Source: Marisa cornuarietis (Eukaryota; Mollusca; Gastropoda; Architaenioglossa; Ampullariidae). Taken from it: a DNA stretch of 64,000 nt. Within the stretch, counting starts at the first letter, position 1, and each line of letters begins with the position of its first letter. Positions 22,001-37,000 of the stretch are shown piece after piece. Where the stretch lies: NCBI GenBank assembly GCA_004794655.1, contig SMMW01000077.1:1116001-1180000 (forward strand), given 5' to 3'. The position numbers were made by a program, and so were the translations under genes. The notes beneath the pieces are model-generated. The model had not been told where the DNA came from, did not search any database, and saw only the letters and a list, made by a program, of their open reading frames with translations.

Positions 22001-25000
22001 CAGCAGAATAAACATGATCAAGTGAAAGTAAACCAAAAAAAGCATTATGATATGGTTTTAAAGCATTATTTCAACATTAAAATAAATGACCTTGAATTTA
22101 TAGGTGTTTTAAGTCATGGTTCTTGGAATAAAAGCAGACTGGTCGATCTCCCTTCCCTACTGTGACCCCTCTAAGTTATGACCCAATTTTTTGGTGGATT
22201 TAACGAGCCTTAATAGGGAAGTTTTATTGTATTTAAATACTGAAATATTGCTCTTAAAATCATGTCAGTGCTTTGTTGTTTTTGCTAAAGTGGAGGTCCC
22301 TGGAACAGCTGTGATGCCAAAGCTTCCTAGGCATGAAGGTTATGTTGCTCTGAAGCTAGATGAAAGATCTGACTGCATGTTTGTTTCAGTCGGGTGGCAG
22401 TGAGGCAGTAAACACCACCATGAACAGGGCTAAAAGCTTGGAGCTCCAAGACCAACTTGAGGCCAGCAACCAGAAGGAGATGGATGTTGACTCCAGTGAC
22501 CTTTGCCAGAAACCTGGGCTGAAGAACTGTCCCTTCTAATGCAGGGACATCCACTGCCCATACAGACAAATCTACAACTAAACACACAAAAGTCAGAAGC
22601 TTCTTGTTTCGGCAAGCTGGTCCACTAGAGTTTGAAAGGACTTCCCACAGGAGCTGAAAAGCTGTTGGGTAGAGAAACCATTTGGGAAAAAACTATCTGC
22701 ACCTTCCTACTAAAGGAGTCCACGAGGATGTTGAGCCTCATAGGACTGTGATGCGACTGCAGAATGATGCTGTGAGACCACCTAAGGCCATAGTCATGAA
22801 GGAAGGGGTAAGTCACTGCCATGGGGTAAGATGGAAAGCTCCAGGAAAAGCACCATGTTTCTAAAGTTATAAAGCAGCATCCAGTAAGCAAGACAGCTGG
22901 AAGGAGACTACCACACTGCAAGCAACATAAGGCTCCTTCATACTGCTGTAAAACCAGCATCCAGTAAACAAAAACAACAAACAAAAACAACAACAACAAC
23001 AGATTTGATCAATATGGTCAGTATGACAAATAAACAGTATCTCTAATACCCACAATGCTTCCCCTGCCTTTGATGCGACGACCAGTTGAAGAATACTTCA
23101 CTCTTGCACTGTAAGGCCTGCCATCTTGAGGGCGCCGTTTGTCATACCCACGTGGTGACTGCTGCCTGTCACGGTTTGTTGGCCTGCAGCACATTTTATT
23201 ATACTAAAAAGATATAGCTATGATCTGCTTCAAAGAAAGCTTCACAAATGAAATCTGTTTACACTGACCCATTCATCTTCCAAAGTTTATGCAGTACTCA
23301 CCTCAGGAAACGTGTTACACAAAGTCATTGATCTCATCTATTTTGAATGTGAAGGAAAGAAAGGCTTGAGACTAAATTTTTGCAATGGATGGCAAGAGAG
23401 ATAAACTACTGAGAGCAGCAATAATAATAAAAAAATGTGATTTACTGAGCGCATGATCATGCTCACGAAGAAGCATGCTCTCAGCAACTGAGACAAAAAG
23501 GAATCATAGACAGCACATGAAGGATGGAAGGAGAAACAAATGTTCAGACAAGGAATAAAAGAGTGTCATGAACCAGCCTGGTTCAAGGCCAGAACAACAT
23601 AAGATAAGATAATACTTTATTTGTCCCAAAGTGCAATTTGGTGTCATGGCCAAAGTCAGGTATGATAGTTATAGGCGGGCAGCCTTTCTGTCCATTTTCA
23701 CGACTTGATAAGTCCCACTGATTGATGAAGGTGATCGAGGCTTAGAGATGGGGGGTAGGACATGGCTATTTAGGGGTATAGCGCGATAGGCTGTAGTTAC
23801 TTTAGTGAAATATCGATAGCGTCTGAGCAGGGTCGAATTGGGTCTGGGGTCATGTGTTTAGAGGGGTATATAGTTTAGGGTAGATTTGTACTTGGGGCCT
23901 TTTCCCATTACTCCAGCAGGGACTACCGTCTCTGAGCATCGTAGCAGCTGCAAGCAGTAAGCCTGCAGAAGGGAGGGCCGTTCCACGAGAATGCGAAGGG
24001 CTACTTACTGGCACTTGCAGTCTGTGACATTCATAGTGTGAGGCAAGGGTCACCAGCCTTGCAGACGAGAAGAAGGGTACACACTGTTAGAATACTGATA
24101 GCAGCAGCACTGCCATTCACTGGAGGTAGCAGCCGGTAGAATACATGTGTTCCCCTGAAATTCTTGGTTGTCTGCAGCCAGTGCTGAACACAGCTGTTGC
24201 CAGATAATCTCCACTGCAGCTGCTGTTTGTTGCCTGGGGCAACCAGTCAGAGCAGCAGTGCAATGGGTTAGGGACAGTGTGTCAGGAAGCTCACCTTCAT
24301 TTTTGTCACCATCGTGCTGCCTGGGGCAACTGTGTGCGACCAGAGTGATCTCCGCCAGTAGTGACAGCAGTGTGGCTACGTAATTCTGCAGCTGTCTATT
24401 ACTGGTTGTCGAGGGAGCAGTCATTTGTAAGGACACTGCCATACTCCCAGCTGTGCGAGTCTGGGCAGGTGATTACGTACTGGGGACATGAGGGTGAATT
24501 TGTTTCGCCCTAATGCAGAACTCAGAGCCACAAAGTATACCCAGCTGCGAAGGAAATGTTCTTTTTATATGTATATCACTCACTTTTACTGACCTGATGC
24601 CAGTTTGCTTTATTTGTATGTGTGTATATTTCATTATATAGTGCTCAACTTAATTCTTCTTTTTGTGGTTAATAATAATAAATAATAAATAATGAGTTAC
24701 CTGCCCTTGTCGCATCATGTGCTTGATGGGGCAGCTCTACAAATTATATGTATTTTCACTGTGATTGACTGATCTTTCTCTCATGTGCTCTACATCTTCT
24801 GCTTCCTTATTTGAAAACATCTACTCTGGAATGTTTGTGGATTGCTCGCTCGTGGAAGAAGGACGTTTTCAAAGTTTTCTTTGCTGGACTTTCTTCTGCC
24901 TACTACACCATGTGCTCCAACATGGCTACCGAACCTCTCTGCCGGCCTTTGCTTCGACACTCTCAACGCACCAGACAGGACGACGCAGCCACCCCAGCGT

Positions 25001-28000
25001 GTTCCCATACAAGAAAATTACCTACGGTAGGCACGAACTTATATCACTGAGGTTTAAGACTTCTGATCGCTCATTAGCGCTTTGCACCGTGCTTCGTACT
25101 TTGAACATTCATAGCCACTGTGACATTTCTCGAAAGAAAAAACGCCGCCCGTTCCGTGGCGGTCGTCGGCGACACCAGCATCGCCGTGATCAAAGTGAAC
25201 CAGTTGACATAACCACCAGTAACACCAGCCGGAAACACGACCGACCAACTGGGTCAAATAACTTTACATCTTGGCGACCAAACCAACATGATCGCCTGAA
25301 ATCAGTAGTCACCCAAGTTTCCCGCACACGACAACTGAACACTCGCCTCCATGTTGGGCTTTTCAACGCTCAGTCGGTATCGTCCGCACAACAGTCACTG
25401 AAGCGAGTTGAAATAGTAGAATTTGTGACAGACCGCCACCTTGATATTTTCATCATCACCGAGACGTGGCTTAAACAGCATGGCGACGAGAGCGTGTGTG
25501 TCGATCTTACTCCAGTGGGCTACTGCCTGAAATCTTTCCCCCGCCCTACACGTGGTGGTGGTATTGCTATAATCTACAGATCATCACTTGCCAAGTACCT
25601 GTCTTTTACTACTGCCGTATCGTTCCCTCACACGTCTTTTGAATTTGTACAAGTCTCCTCTTCGGCTCCTCATTGCTCGATGCACCTGCTCTGCATCTAC
25701 AGACCTCCTCCTAGTGCAAGGAACAAACTTACAGCCTCTACATTTTTCTCGGAATTCCATGATCTCTTGGATTATAGCAATACACTAATTGGACCCGCCA
25801 TACTCCTCGGAGATGTGAATGTGCACTTCGACAACAGTGCTCACCCTGACACTGTCAAAATGTCTGAAATGCTGCACACCTTTCGTCTCGTACAGTCCGT
25901 GTCGCAGCCAACACACAAAAGAGATCACATCCTGGACTGGGTCATACATCGACCTGATGACCACTTAGTCCAGTCAGTTGATGTTTCCCACGATCTCTCA
26001 TCTGACCACTACTGTGTACTGATCGAACTTGATCACAAATGCCCATCATCGGCGCCAGTTTTTAGATCCACTCGCTCATTACGAAATGTTGATAGACTGG
26101 CATTCAAAGCACAGCTGCAGATGGAGCTCCTCCAACCACCCTCTGCCGAGCAACTTGACTGTGTTTTACGTCGAGTAGTTGATGACCACGCCCCAGTGTC
26201 TCGACGTCTGATGCGCCAGTCTAAATGTGCGCCTTGGCATTCACAGATCCGCGTTGAACTCCGTGACCTGAAGCGCACGCGCCGGCGAGCTGAACGTCTT
26301 TGCCGGAAGACTGGACTCGCCATCCACAAAGAAATTTACAATGCTGCAAAGCGAAGCGTGGCAAAATGCATTTATGAGGCTAAAACATCATACCTTCAGG
26401 GCCAAATAATTAATTGCACCTCCTCCAAAAAGCTTTTTGCCATTTGCAATAAAATGACTGGATCAAAGACAGCAACACCACTGCCTACTGCCTACTGCCT
26501 ACCCTGCTTCACTGCTGCCGCAAGTTTTTAGTGATTATTTCACCAGCAAGATATCGGACATTCGATCATCATTAGACTCGGCGTCGGCGCTTGACAGCAT
26601 CTCCTGTGATGTCCTCCCAGGATGTTCCATGACCAAGTTCCTACCAGTCTCTGAGACCGATGTGAAAGCGGTTATCCTAAAAGCTAAAGCAACAACCTGG
26701 GAGTTAGATCCGATGCCCACGAGCCTTCTGCTCGAGTGCCTAGATACTCTACTTCCTGCCATCACACATATTGTAAATGTCAGCCTGTCGTCAGGTGTAT
26801 TCCCATCTCTGTTCAAGAATGCAGTGGTGAGGCCACTTCTAAAGAAATCCACGCTTGATGTCAATGTGCTAAACAACTACCGCCCAGTCTCCAACTTGTC
26901 TTTTCTCTCTAAGATCATAGAGAAAATAGTTTTGACACAGCTCTGGGCCTATTTACAAGACCACCATCTTCTTCCACAAGCTCAGTCGGCATATAGACCT
27001 TTCCACAGCACCGAGACCACTCTTATTAAAGTAACAACAGACATATTATCTGCTCTTGACAGTGGTGATGTTTCTCCATTAACCCTACTGGACCTGTCTG
27101 CTGCATTTGACACTATAGACCACTCTCTGCTTCTTCACAGACTCCACACCCTCTACGGGATTTCTGGACCTGCCCTCTCATGGTTCAACTCCTATCTCAC
27201 TGATAGGACCCAGACTGTGGTAGTCGATGGTCAGACATCTCGCCCTGCTTCACTTTTCTCTGGCGTTCCCCAAGGCTCAGTACTTGGCCCAGTCCTGTTC
27301 ATCCTGTATACTAAACCACTTTCATCTTGCATCCGGTCTCACCAGGTGTCTCATCAGTCCTATGCAGATGACACGCAGCTTTACTGTTCTATTCCACTAG
27401 CTGAGTCTCACTCTGCTATTAGCTCTCTAGAAGCTTGTATTAGTGATGTCAAGGGCTGGATGGTGAAAAACAAGCTTAAACTAAATGATGATAAAACGGA
27501 AGCCCTCTTGTGCCATAGAAGAAGACATCAACCTTCACTAGTCAGTCTGCCCAATCACATCAAGGTGGGCGACAGCAACATCACCTTCACGTCATCCGTT
27601 AGGAATCTGGGATTTATTGTCACCGCAGACATGACCCTTGATAAACATGTTACAGCTGTCTGTCAGTCTGCCTACTATGAGCTCCGTAAGATCAGTGCCA
27701 TCCGTCACTTTCTCTCTACACGTGCCACCAACACTCTTGTCTGTGCGTTTGTTCTTTCACGACTTGACTACTGCAACTCCTTGCTGGCAGGCTGCCCCTC
27801 ATCCCTCATTCAGAAACTCCAGAGAGTACAGAACTCCGCTGCACGTCTGGTACTTAGAGCAAGGAAACGGGACCATGTCACTCCTCTCCTTCGTTTCCTA
27901 CACTGGCTACCCGTCCGTTCTCGCATCCAGTACAAACTGTCTGTGCTGTGTTTTAATTTCTTTGCAGGCTCCTGTCCTGACTATTTCTCTGAACTTCTCA

Positions 28001-31000
28001 TCCCTTACTCTCCGGCCAGACAACTCCGCTCTTCCTCTGACTGTTCCTGTCACCAGAACAACAACATATGGTCACAGGACTTTTGGCTACTGTGCTGCAA
28101 AACAATGGAACTCTCTTCCTTTCCATATCCGCCACCTTCCTACAATTGAATCCTTCAAATCTGCACTGAAAACGCACCTCTTCCTTGAGCACTACTCCTA
28201 GTCCACAATGCTAGTCCTTACCCCCCCCCCCTTCCCTCTTGCTACTTTACCCATCACTATTTTTCTCTGTTCCTGTTACTTGATGCCTTTTGTTATCTGT
28301 TTTTGTCAGTACTGTCGTTTTCTTTCGTCCCCTGTGTTCTGTATCTACTTAGTCCACGTCTCTTCCCCGTTTTAAGCGCTAAGAGCATACTCTCTACGAG
28401 TGTGAATATGCGCTATAAAAATCTTCACTATTATTATTATAATAATTTGATGCTACTTGTACAACAGTGCTGTCAGGTGTTATTTGTGCACGCGAGTGGG
28501 AAGATAGTATTTGAGCGAGACACATGGACATGCGAAATCGGGTGAGTGGGCATGAAAGGGTGGAAGTTGGGTGCGAAGCGAGCCAGCAGGAATGTCCTGT
28601 TTCCCCTCGGGCTATTTAGTCCATCCCTTCTCCCCACAATTTTGTCACAGAGACAAACATAAAAGACGCAAAGAGGAGGCAAGGAACAAACAGTAAGTGT
28701 CAAAAATCTGCAGAGGGAGACAAGCAGGCAGATTTATCAATAGACTACAGACTAAGCAATAGAAAAAAAACTGAAAGAAAGGGTTAGAAAATGGACTAGA
28801 ATTATGTTGACTGGTTAAGGAGTAATGCTCATGGAACAGATATATATTAGTGCATGTTTAAAGGATTTGATGATGGGTAGAGTTCCACCGTTTGGCTGCA
28901 CAGTACCTAAACATCCAGTGACAATATGTTGTTGTTCTGGTGACAGGGATAGTGAAGGTATGGTCATCAGATGAAGAGATCTGGGAAGGGTACAAGTAAA
29001 ATTTGGAGGAAACACGAAGATGAACAGAAGGACTGGTATCACCTTACCTTGAATCTCCACCAGCATTAGCATCTTCATCAGGTTTGCCACGGTACAAAAA
29101 CTTCTGAAATGGCACATCAGGAATTTCATCTCGTCGGATGTCAGCAAATACTGTCAGAAGTTTTTCTTTCTCAGGCTCTATTTCTCCTCTGTGGAAAAAT
29201 TAACAGCAACACTGAGCAACATTTCATTATTCTCAGTGCATCGCTAGTTCAAGTATCCTTTACCACACCTGCTGCAAAACTTGTCAGTAGTAAACTTAAA
29301 ATAGCAACCAGTGATGAATTAAGAAATGAGGATACTAAGTAACATTATAGAGAGGAGTGTGGAGGAAAGTGCAGACAGGTTTGAATGTGGCTGAATAACA
29401 GGTTAGTCAAGAGAAATTATCTGAATGAAACAGGTCTTTTTCTTCTTATCAAATGACATGCCATTTGCCTTCATTATCAGTCTGCCTATCCTAAGGTCAA
29501 TTTCACTCCCAAGACATTTTTTGATTCAGCCTCATATCATTTGCCTCTTTCACTACAATGAACCCATTTACCCTCTCAAGAACATGTGCCCTCTCAAAAT
29601 GGAGTTTGATCAATTCTTCTCTCTTTAACTGGTATTGGAAGTATCTTCTCTTATTTTTTTTGAAGTAAGCAAAATATCAAACAGTTGATAATGTTGAAAC
29701 CAAAGGGTGGGATGGGAGCCAACACCTTTCCTGAAAATGAACTATGGTTAAAATTCGGAAAAAAATGAATGAGAATATTTTTCTACTTCAGTATATCTGA
29801 AATGCATGAAGTTGGTGGAAGGTCTCATGACAAAAAAATGCATTAATTCCGCAGTTATGAAAACTATGACAACAAATAAAAAATGTGTATAACGTGATTA
29901 AATTTAGGCATTCTTCTCCAGTTTTAGATAGTCTGCTCCATTTGAAATATCCTGCATGAATAAACAATAATAGCTTGTTGACACTGTCTGCTGTTCTCTT
30001 TCAAATATCAGTGAAACTGTGATTTTTCTCACTGAAACATTAGCAAACTGTATCACATTAACTGATTAATATATTCTGTGCTAGGTCCACATTATTATTT
30101 TGTTCTCAGTTCATCCTCTCTAGTCTTGTCCTTTCTTTAACTCATATTTCTGGTTTGCTGTGAGACTTAGTAACTGCCTCTAAAGCACATAACATTTCTG
30201 AAAGTTAGGGACCAGTGTAATGACATTCCTGGCATGCTTTTACCCTTAGGATGGGAACAGACCTAGTTACAAATGATAACCCTTCATCAACATCCTGCCA
30301 GAAAAAGTTTAGACATGGTAGACAGACAACAGTTGAAAGGACAAGCACAACTCTCTCATTCTGCTGCCTTCAAGTTTGACCTTCTTTGTGAAATCCAACA
30401 GATCACTGATGTTGCAGTGTCTTAACTTTGCAGTAAAAATAACTCACTCTTCAATTTCCCCTTCTTCAGATGCCACTCTCTCCTCACGTGACTCCTTTGT
30501 CTTTTTCTTGTTCTTTGATCGGTTTTTCTTCTCCTTTTTCTTTTTCTTTTTCTCTTGCTCAGAATCAGAGCTTGATGACTCCGACTCGGAACTAGAGGAC
30601 TCGGAGGAACTGGAGGATGATGCAGAGGCTTGTACATTCTTTTTTTTGGTTCCTGGAGATATCACAGATTATTGATGAGGATGAAGATGATGATGATGAT
30701 AGTGGTTGTAACATTTCACAGCTCAAGTTATATGTTGCTATGTTATTTTGTTCAAAGCATAATTAGATATATAGCACAATCCTAGGAAGTCACGTGACTG
30801 GATGATGCAACCCATCATATTACATTATACCACGATGCATTAAGGAATTCAAGACTTCTTTAATGAAACAGAGATAGATTGTGAAAGGTGTCATAGTGTG
30901 GTCTAATAGTGGCTAACACGGATTAATCAAGGTGATGATCCATGCCGACTACAGCTGTACGGAAAATGTAGTTGGTCGGCACAGATCCCACATAGCGATA

Positions 31001-34000
31001 GAATTTGGCAATTCTCCTAGTAACTAGGCAGCTAAGGGTTTGATTGGCTTAAACCTGGGGAGGGTGAGTTAAGTTAGGCTGTCTAACGATACCTAAAGAT
31101 TCATCTGCTACGCCTGAGAGAGAACAGAGCTATATGAAGACCGCAGACATTCACTGCAAACCATTAGTGATTCCACTTTTGAGAGATCATTCTGAGGCAA
31201 CCCATTAGAGAGAAGCGAGTTGTATGGAGACGGCAGATCGATCCTGCGGCAAGCAAGTGGGGAAAACTGACCGGTACGGTTTTAGCAGCAGTTACAAACC
31301 ATCAATGTCTCAACTATTGACGATAGATTCTGTGGCAAGTCATCGAAGAGAATTTACAATGACAGCAGAAGCTTTGCTGGAAACCGTTAGCATGTTCATT
31401 ACCGAAGGGTAGTTCCTATGACTCAGGTGTTGAGCTGAGGGACAGGACCAACTGGGCTGAACTCCAAATTCCGACTGACGGATATGCCTAACTTTCTAAA
31501 CACCAATTTTGGCAAATTATTGTGTTGTCGATTTGTACTGGATACTGGGTTAACTGTTCACCTGTTTTTTGGGGTTATCTGATCATTGGGTCTTCTGTTC
31601 GCCCATTCATCGCATCTTTGAATTATTGGATACTGGGTTACCTGGTCGCATGTATTTGAATTATCTGATCATCAGCTAAGTGACACTGCCCCAGAAGGCA
31701 TAAGATTTACTGTCCATGGTTAGACAGGCCCGTTTCCTTCACTCATTTTTTTCATTATTTTTTTTTTAGACATTAAACGTGGCAACTGCTGGCCGAGCCC
31801 TTTTGCTTGAAAAAGGAAGAAGAGTGCTGTGTGGCGTGGTCACCTGCAGATGTACACGTGCGCTTGCAACCAATCATAAGTGCACTCTTCACCCAAAACG
31901 TTTCAGTGGTGGTGGGGCATTTGTATTATACTCTACAGAATTCAAAACTGCTAATGACATTAAAGTAAGCTATTCTTGAGAGAAAGACACTGCTGTTAAA
32001 GCTGAGATGGTTTTTGAGCTGTGGTGCTTTTTCACTTCACAGCGCTTATCAACTTGCCTTTACCTGTATCTTTGTTGAGCAGTTTTATTCAAATATGTAC
32101 CTTTGTTTAGCATTTTTATCCATACAAGTATGGTTGCTTGTGATATGCCACTTATAAAAAGTACACCACTAGGACCATGTTGTTAAAAAAAAAAAATCAC
32201 AGGCTTGAACAAAACAGTTTTAATTTTCTCTTGCAATATATGGCAGAGGTAAATATATTTTAAAAGTAACATTTTCTTTCTTCAATCAAAGCTGTGGAAG
32301 GCACTAGACAGTGTTGATCAAGTGTTAGACTAGTTGACACACCTTTTCTTTTGTATTGAAGGACCAGCTCGCCACAATTAGAGATGGCTACACTGGTACT
32401 GGGTCGGCTCCGGGCATCTGTAGGAAGACTTTCAATCTTCTTGACAATATCTTGTCCACTCAGTACATGGCCAAACACAACATGGACACTGCACATACAA
32501 CAGCATTATGAATGACAAAATGAATCACTCTTAATCCCCCTCAGACCTAACCAAAATAATTACTTGGGGTCAAAACTTATTGTAAAAACCTGATTTAACC
32601 TCATATGCTGTATTAAGCCTGAGCACTGCTAGCTAGCAACTATTTTTTGCACTAATAATCTTCGGGGATTTGGGGAGGTAATGCTAAGGAAGTTAAAAGC
32701 TCTTTGTTGTGCTTGTGAGAGCCTACGCAGAAGCAACACTGTGCGGTGGTAATCATTCAAACATGCAAAATGCAAAGTTTGTGAGCAGTTAAGACTGTGC
32801 TATCTACCCACCTCTGTGTCAAACATAACTCAGAGAAGGACTATATCTTAAATTCATTTGTATCACCATGTTGCACCCCCCACACCCCTGATAAAAGCAG
32901 CATTTAGCAAATCTGTAAAATAAAAGACCTTTTAAAATGAAGGAGAAAACGTTTACATACTTGTCCAAATGTGGTGCTGGCTTTGTGGTTCTGAAACAAG
33001 AAACAGATGTTACATTGTTCAGCACTTCAACCTGAAGGTAAGCCCCTATCTACACCCAATGTATTCAAATCATTGATTACTAGCAAATTCTTGAGAAGAC
33101 CACGCACTTTCTTCCCTCCCACCTCCACCGCCAGCTTTAAGAATCATTGCAATAATGCAGGTCTGCAAGCCTCAACTTTAGTCAGGATGTTGCTTTTGTA
33201 TGGAAAACTATCTTTCTTTTCTGTGTACACAAATACTCATGCAACAGCTAATTTAGTTTTTAATTACAATTATCTCATTTCACCTTCCCCACATCACCTT
33301 CAAACCTTTTAATGCTGGTATTATACATTTTTGCAGCCTGGCAACTAAATATGCTCATTTATGTGAGAAATGCAGGTTGCTGTTGGCAGATTTTCTCTTC
33401 AAGGCTGCTTATGCGTTGGGGTTTCTGAATAAAAGATTTTCATCTATTTTCAGAAATGTCCAACATACATTCCAATGATAAAGAACAACTCTCACCTAAG
33501 CATTTTACTGAAAAAATCCTTTTTTCTAGATTTTCTACATTATGTATAAACATAAAAATCAAGCATAAATCACTAAGACAACGCTGAAAAATCAAACAAA
33601 ATTCAAATAGTAACTTTCTCTGATGAAATGTTTATCACAAACAAACCCCAGCACAAATGGCAGCTTAAAAGAGCCCATATACAACAGCAACAAGAGTTTC
33701 TCAAGTACATAAAACTCCAATGCCTATAACACGTGTATGGTAAACCCTCCCCCAAATACAATGAGAAAGTGCATGTGCAGCGATGGTAAAGCCGATAATC
33801 CAACGTTGCTTTGGAGCTTGGCCGACCATTCCTTCAAACTGTTACCTGCATGCCAGCGGAGGGTTTTAGGCGGTCGGCTCTGTCAGTGAGGAGACACAGG
33901 ATAAAAATCGTATTAACATTCATACCCAGGACTTACTCACCTGTTTCCAGACATGTATGATTCAAATGCAAGACAAGTGAAAAATTGCCTGTAAGCATCT

Positions 34001-37000
34001 GAGAACAAAATAAACCAGTGTCAGATATGTTTGATATCTACTTGCTCAATATTTGTAACCAGTTTCATGCTGCCCAACCCTTGGATCTTCTACAAGTTTC
34101 TGCACTGCTGCAGATTAGATGAGGCTTCTCAATCAAAAGCAGTCCTCTGAGTTTCTATCTAAAGCATTGTTGTTTATCGAGAGTTTAATGTGCTAATTAC
34201 TTTATTTTTTTATTATAAAATACCAGTTTGTGAAGTTTGGATTCATAATAAAATACAGCCAAACATTAGTCTAACGTTCATTTCTCCCAAATGGATGATC
34301 ACTTCTCAAGTGGAAACAAAAGACATACAATCTGTTGCATTTTAGGAAGATTATCCTACCAGCTAATGATTATCAACTACATTACATGTATCAAGATCTT
34401 GACGTAAAATTTTAAAGTCAATTTATCTAGTAAGATATATAAAGCTAGCATCATGAATCTTGTGCACAAAAAAACCCTGGTTTTCTAAAGACACACTCAA
34501 AAACACATACAAATGATGTCCTTTTGTAAAAAAACAAGTAACCTTGATCTTGGATCTCACAATTATCTTTGAACTTTCATCAAGATCCTTCTGACATTTT
34601 AATAACTCAGTAAAATTCTTGGTGTTGTCAATGATGCTGGAAAGATGTTAAGGAAACTTATGTCATTTTTTTACACTTTACTGAGCTTCCAAATTTAGAG
34701 CTATTAAAAAAAATCAAATACAAAAAGTTGATTCACAATCTGTAACTCTGACATTTCATAATACTGCTACTATTACAATGCTACAATCAGTGAAATATTT
34801 ACGCCAGCCACATCACCCCACACTCCGCATCTCGTCTTCTTTCATTTAATTCTTGGTTATACTAGACTGGCTGTGCTTAAAACTTAAAAAATGATCCCAA
34901 TGCCAATGATATTTACCTGGATGTGAAACATTTGGACCAATATTTTAAAAAATATGGTTAAATTGTCTAAAAAATTATCAAATTTAAATAATTTTTAATA
35001 CACACAATTTACAAGAGTGAAAAATCTCTGAAAAAAAGGCTGATTACATCTGTGAAAAAATGCTGATAATAGTTATGCGATAAACAAAAAAGTACCAATG
35101 TATGAAGGTGACTGACAAAGTGAGAAGCCAAGAACCTTCACCTTTAAAAGGTTTTTATTCAAGTGGAATATTGTTTTCTGTTTTTAATACTTACATAAAA
35201 AATTGGGATCCATTAGTATCCTTTCCACGATTAGCCATGGAAAGGAAGAATTCTTTATCGTGTTTGATTTTAAAATTCTCATCTGTAAAAATAATGCAAG
35301 AAAAATAAACATGCTTATTTGATAATAAAATTATGAATACGGATAAATATTTTATCCCTTCTTTCTTAAGCAGATTTTATAAATTTTTTTCTAATCACAT
35401 ATAAACTTTATAACAATTTCGTCAGAGGTCTAAGAGAAAAGACATTGTGTGCAGACAGGAGAAAGGCTGCCAAAACATTACAAAACCCACAAAACAAAGA
35501 AAGCAAAATAAAACAAAAAAGGAGACAATCCTAGATAGTCTACCTTGGAAGACATCTCCATAAATAGATTCACCCCCTGTACCATCACCTGAAGCAGAAA
35601 ATTATGGAGATACATAAATTTTAATATTCAAGGTGTATCAGAGAACAACCATTTTTCAAAGAGCTGGGATGAGTTGAGAATTTTTCTTAAAATCCAAACA
35701 CGCACCTCTCTCAAGAAGTAAAGTTGGTTACTCTAGATTTTATGAATAACATAATCTTATACTGTTTTAGTATGGTCATGTCATCAGGATGTGTGGTGGG
35801 GAGTGCATTTTGTACACATCTTAAGACCCCCCCACCTCTACACTTGACCACTGGCTGAATGGAGGCTAGTTCCCCACAACACACACAGAACTGCTTATAA
35901 TAATATTTTAGCCTGTGGTTTATGATATTTCACAGAAACTGTGATATGTATATGTAAATCTTCATACACCGTGAGACACTCGATACACCTCATGCTCAAG
36001 CAAACAATTTTTGATTACAATCAACTGTATAGATATTTTTGTAACAAAAGTTGAATAAAAGTACACTGCAGTTTGACTTTGTAGAACACTTTAAACAGTG
36101 AGCATTAACAAAATGGGTGTGAGGAGTAAATATGCTATTGTCACTGACCTTTAGTAAAATCGCCTCCTTGGACCATAAAGTCCTTCACCACACGGTGAAA
36201 GGGGGCGCCCTTGTAGTGGAGAGTCTGTCCAGTCTTCTCACTAGTGCCCTTTTCACCTGCAGCACATTTTTTTCCTGATGGGTTAGACATTCAACCAGAC
36301 AACCCTGGGTTGTATGAATGACCACATTTGACATAGGGATACAATACAATGCAACTTTATTTATCCACAAGGGCAATTCTAGATAGTGCTCATACTAGCA
36401 GTAATACATACATATACATGATATAAAAGAGACAATACATACATGTTGAAATTCTCTCACGCATGCGCACACACACACACATTCCCAGCAACAGTAGATA
36501 CAGTTGGTGACCTCAGGACATCTCAGGTTAATACAATATCACCGCCAGTAGAGTTAATCAGGTAAATGGCACGTGGAATGAATGAATTGAGGTGACGATT
36601 GGTTTTGTAAACAGGCATCGCATACCTACAGCCAGACCGCAAGAGTGAAAACTCACATGTCAACACATGAACAGAAATAGAGAGGATATGGGAGGCCTTC
36701 CTAAGGATTTGCTGATGACAGAAAGTTGCCAAGTCCCTCTGCTTGATTCTGGTGATTTTGGAACAGATATTAACAAGGGAGACAAGACTATTTCTGTTCC
36801 CTAGGGAGAGATGGAACCAGGAGATGAAAGAAAAAGTGATGAGACTTTCAATGAAGGACTGATAGAACTGAGTGAGGATGACAGAGCACGTTGTTGGCTC
36901 TTATGGATGATCATGTCAGTGTTGATGTTCCATTTAAGTTTGTTACTGAAGATGGTACCTAAATATTTTTTCCACTACCTCGATGGCATCATCAATAATA

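Larger units (their letters stand above)
24680..28440 (+). mobile_element. Long L2/CR1-type LINE, copy A, in NKTR intron 9 (antisense)
   Basis: Encodes endonuclease then reverse transcriptase and ends with CGCTATAAAAATCTTCACT(ATT)n at about 28,440 instead of poly(A), as L2/CR1-type LINEs do. It lies between NKTR exons 29188-29048 and 23183-23054, in opposite orientation to NKTR. The 5' boundary is not clear; similarity to copy B starts near 25,180. No evident long target duplication. Confidence 0.9.

Noticed and set aside
24050..24442. A 130-codon minus-strand ORF with TAA/CAG-rich codons
   Set aside because: No domain and it lies in repeat-rich intron sequence just upstream of LINE copy A.
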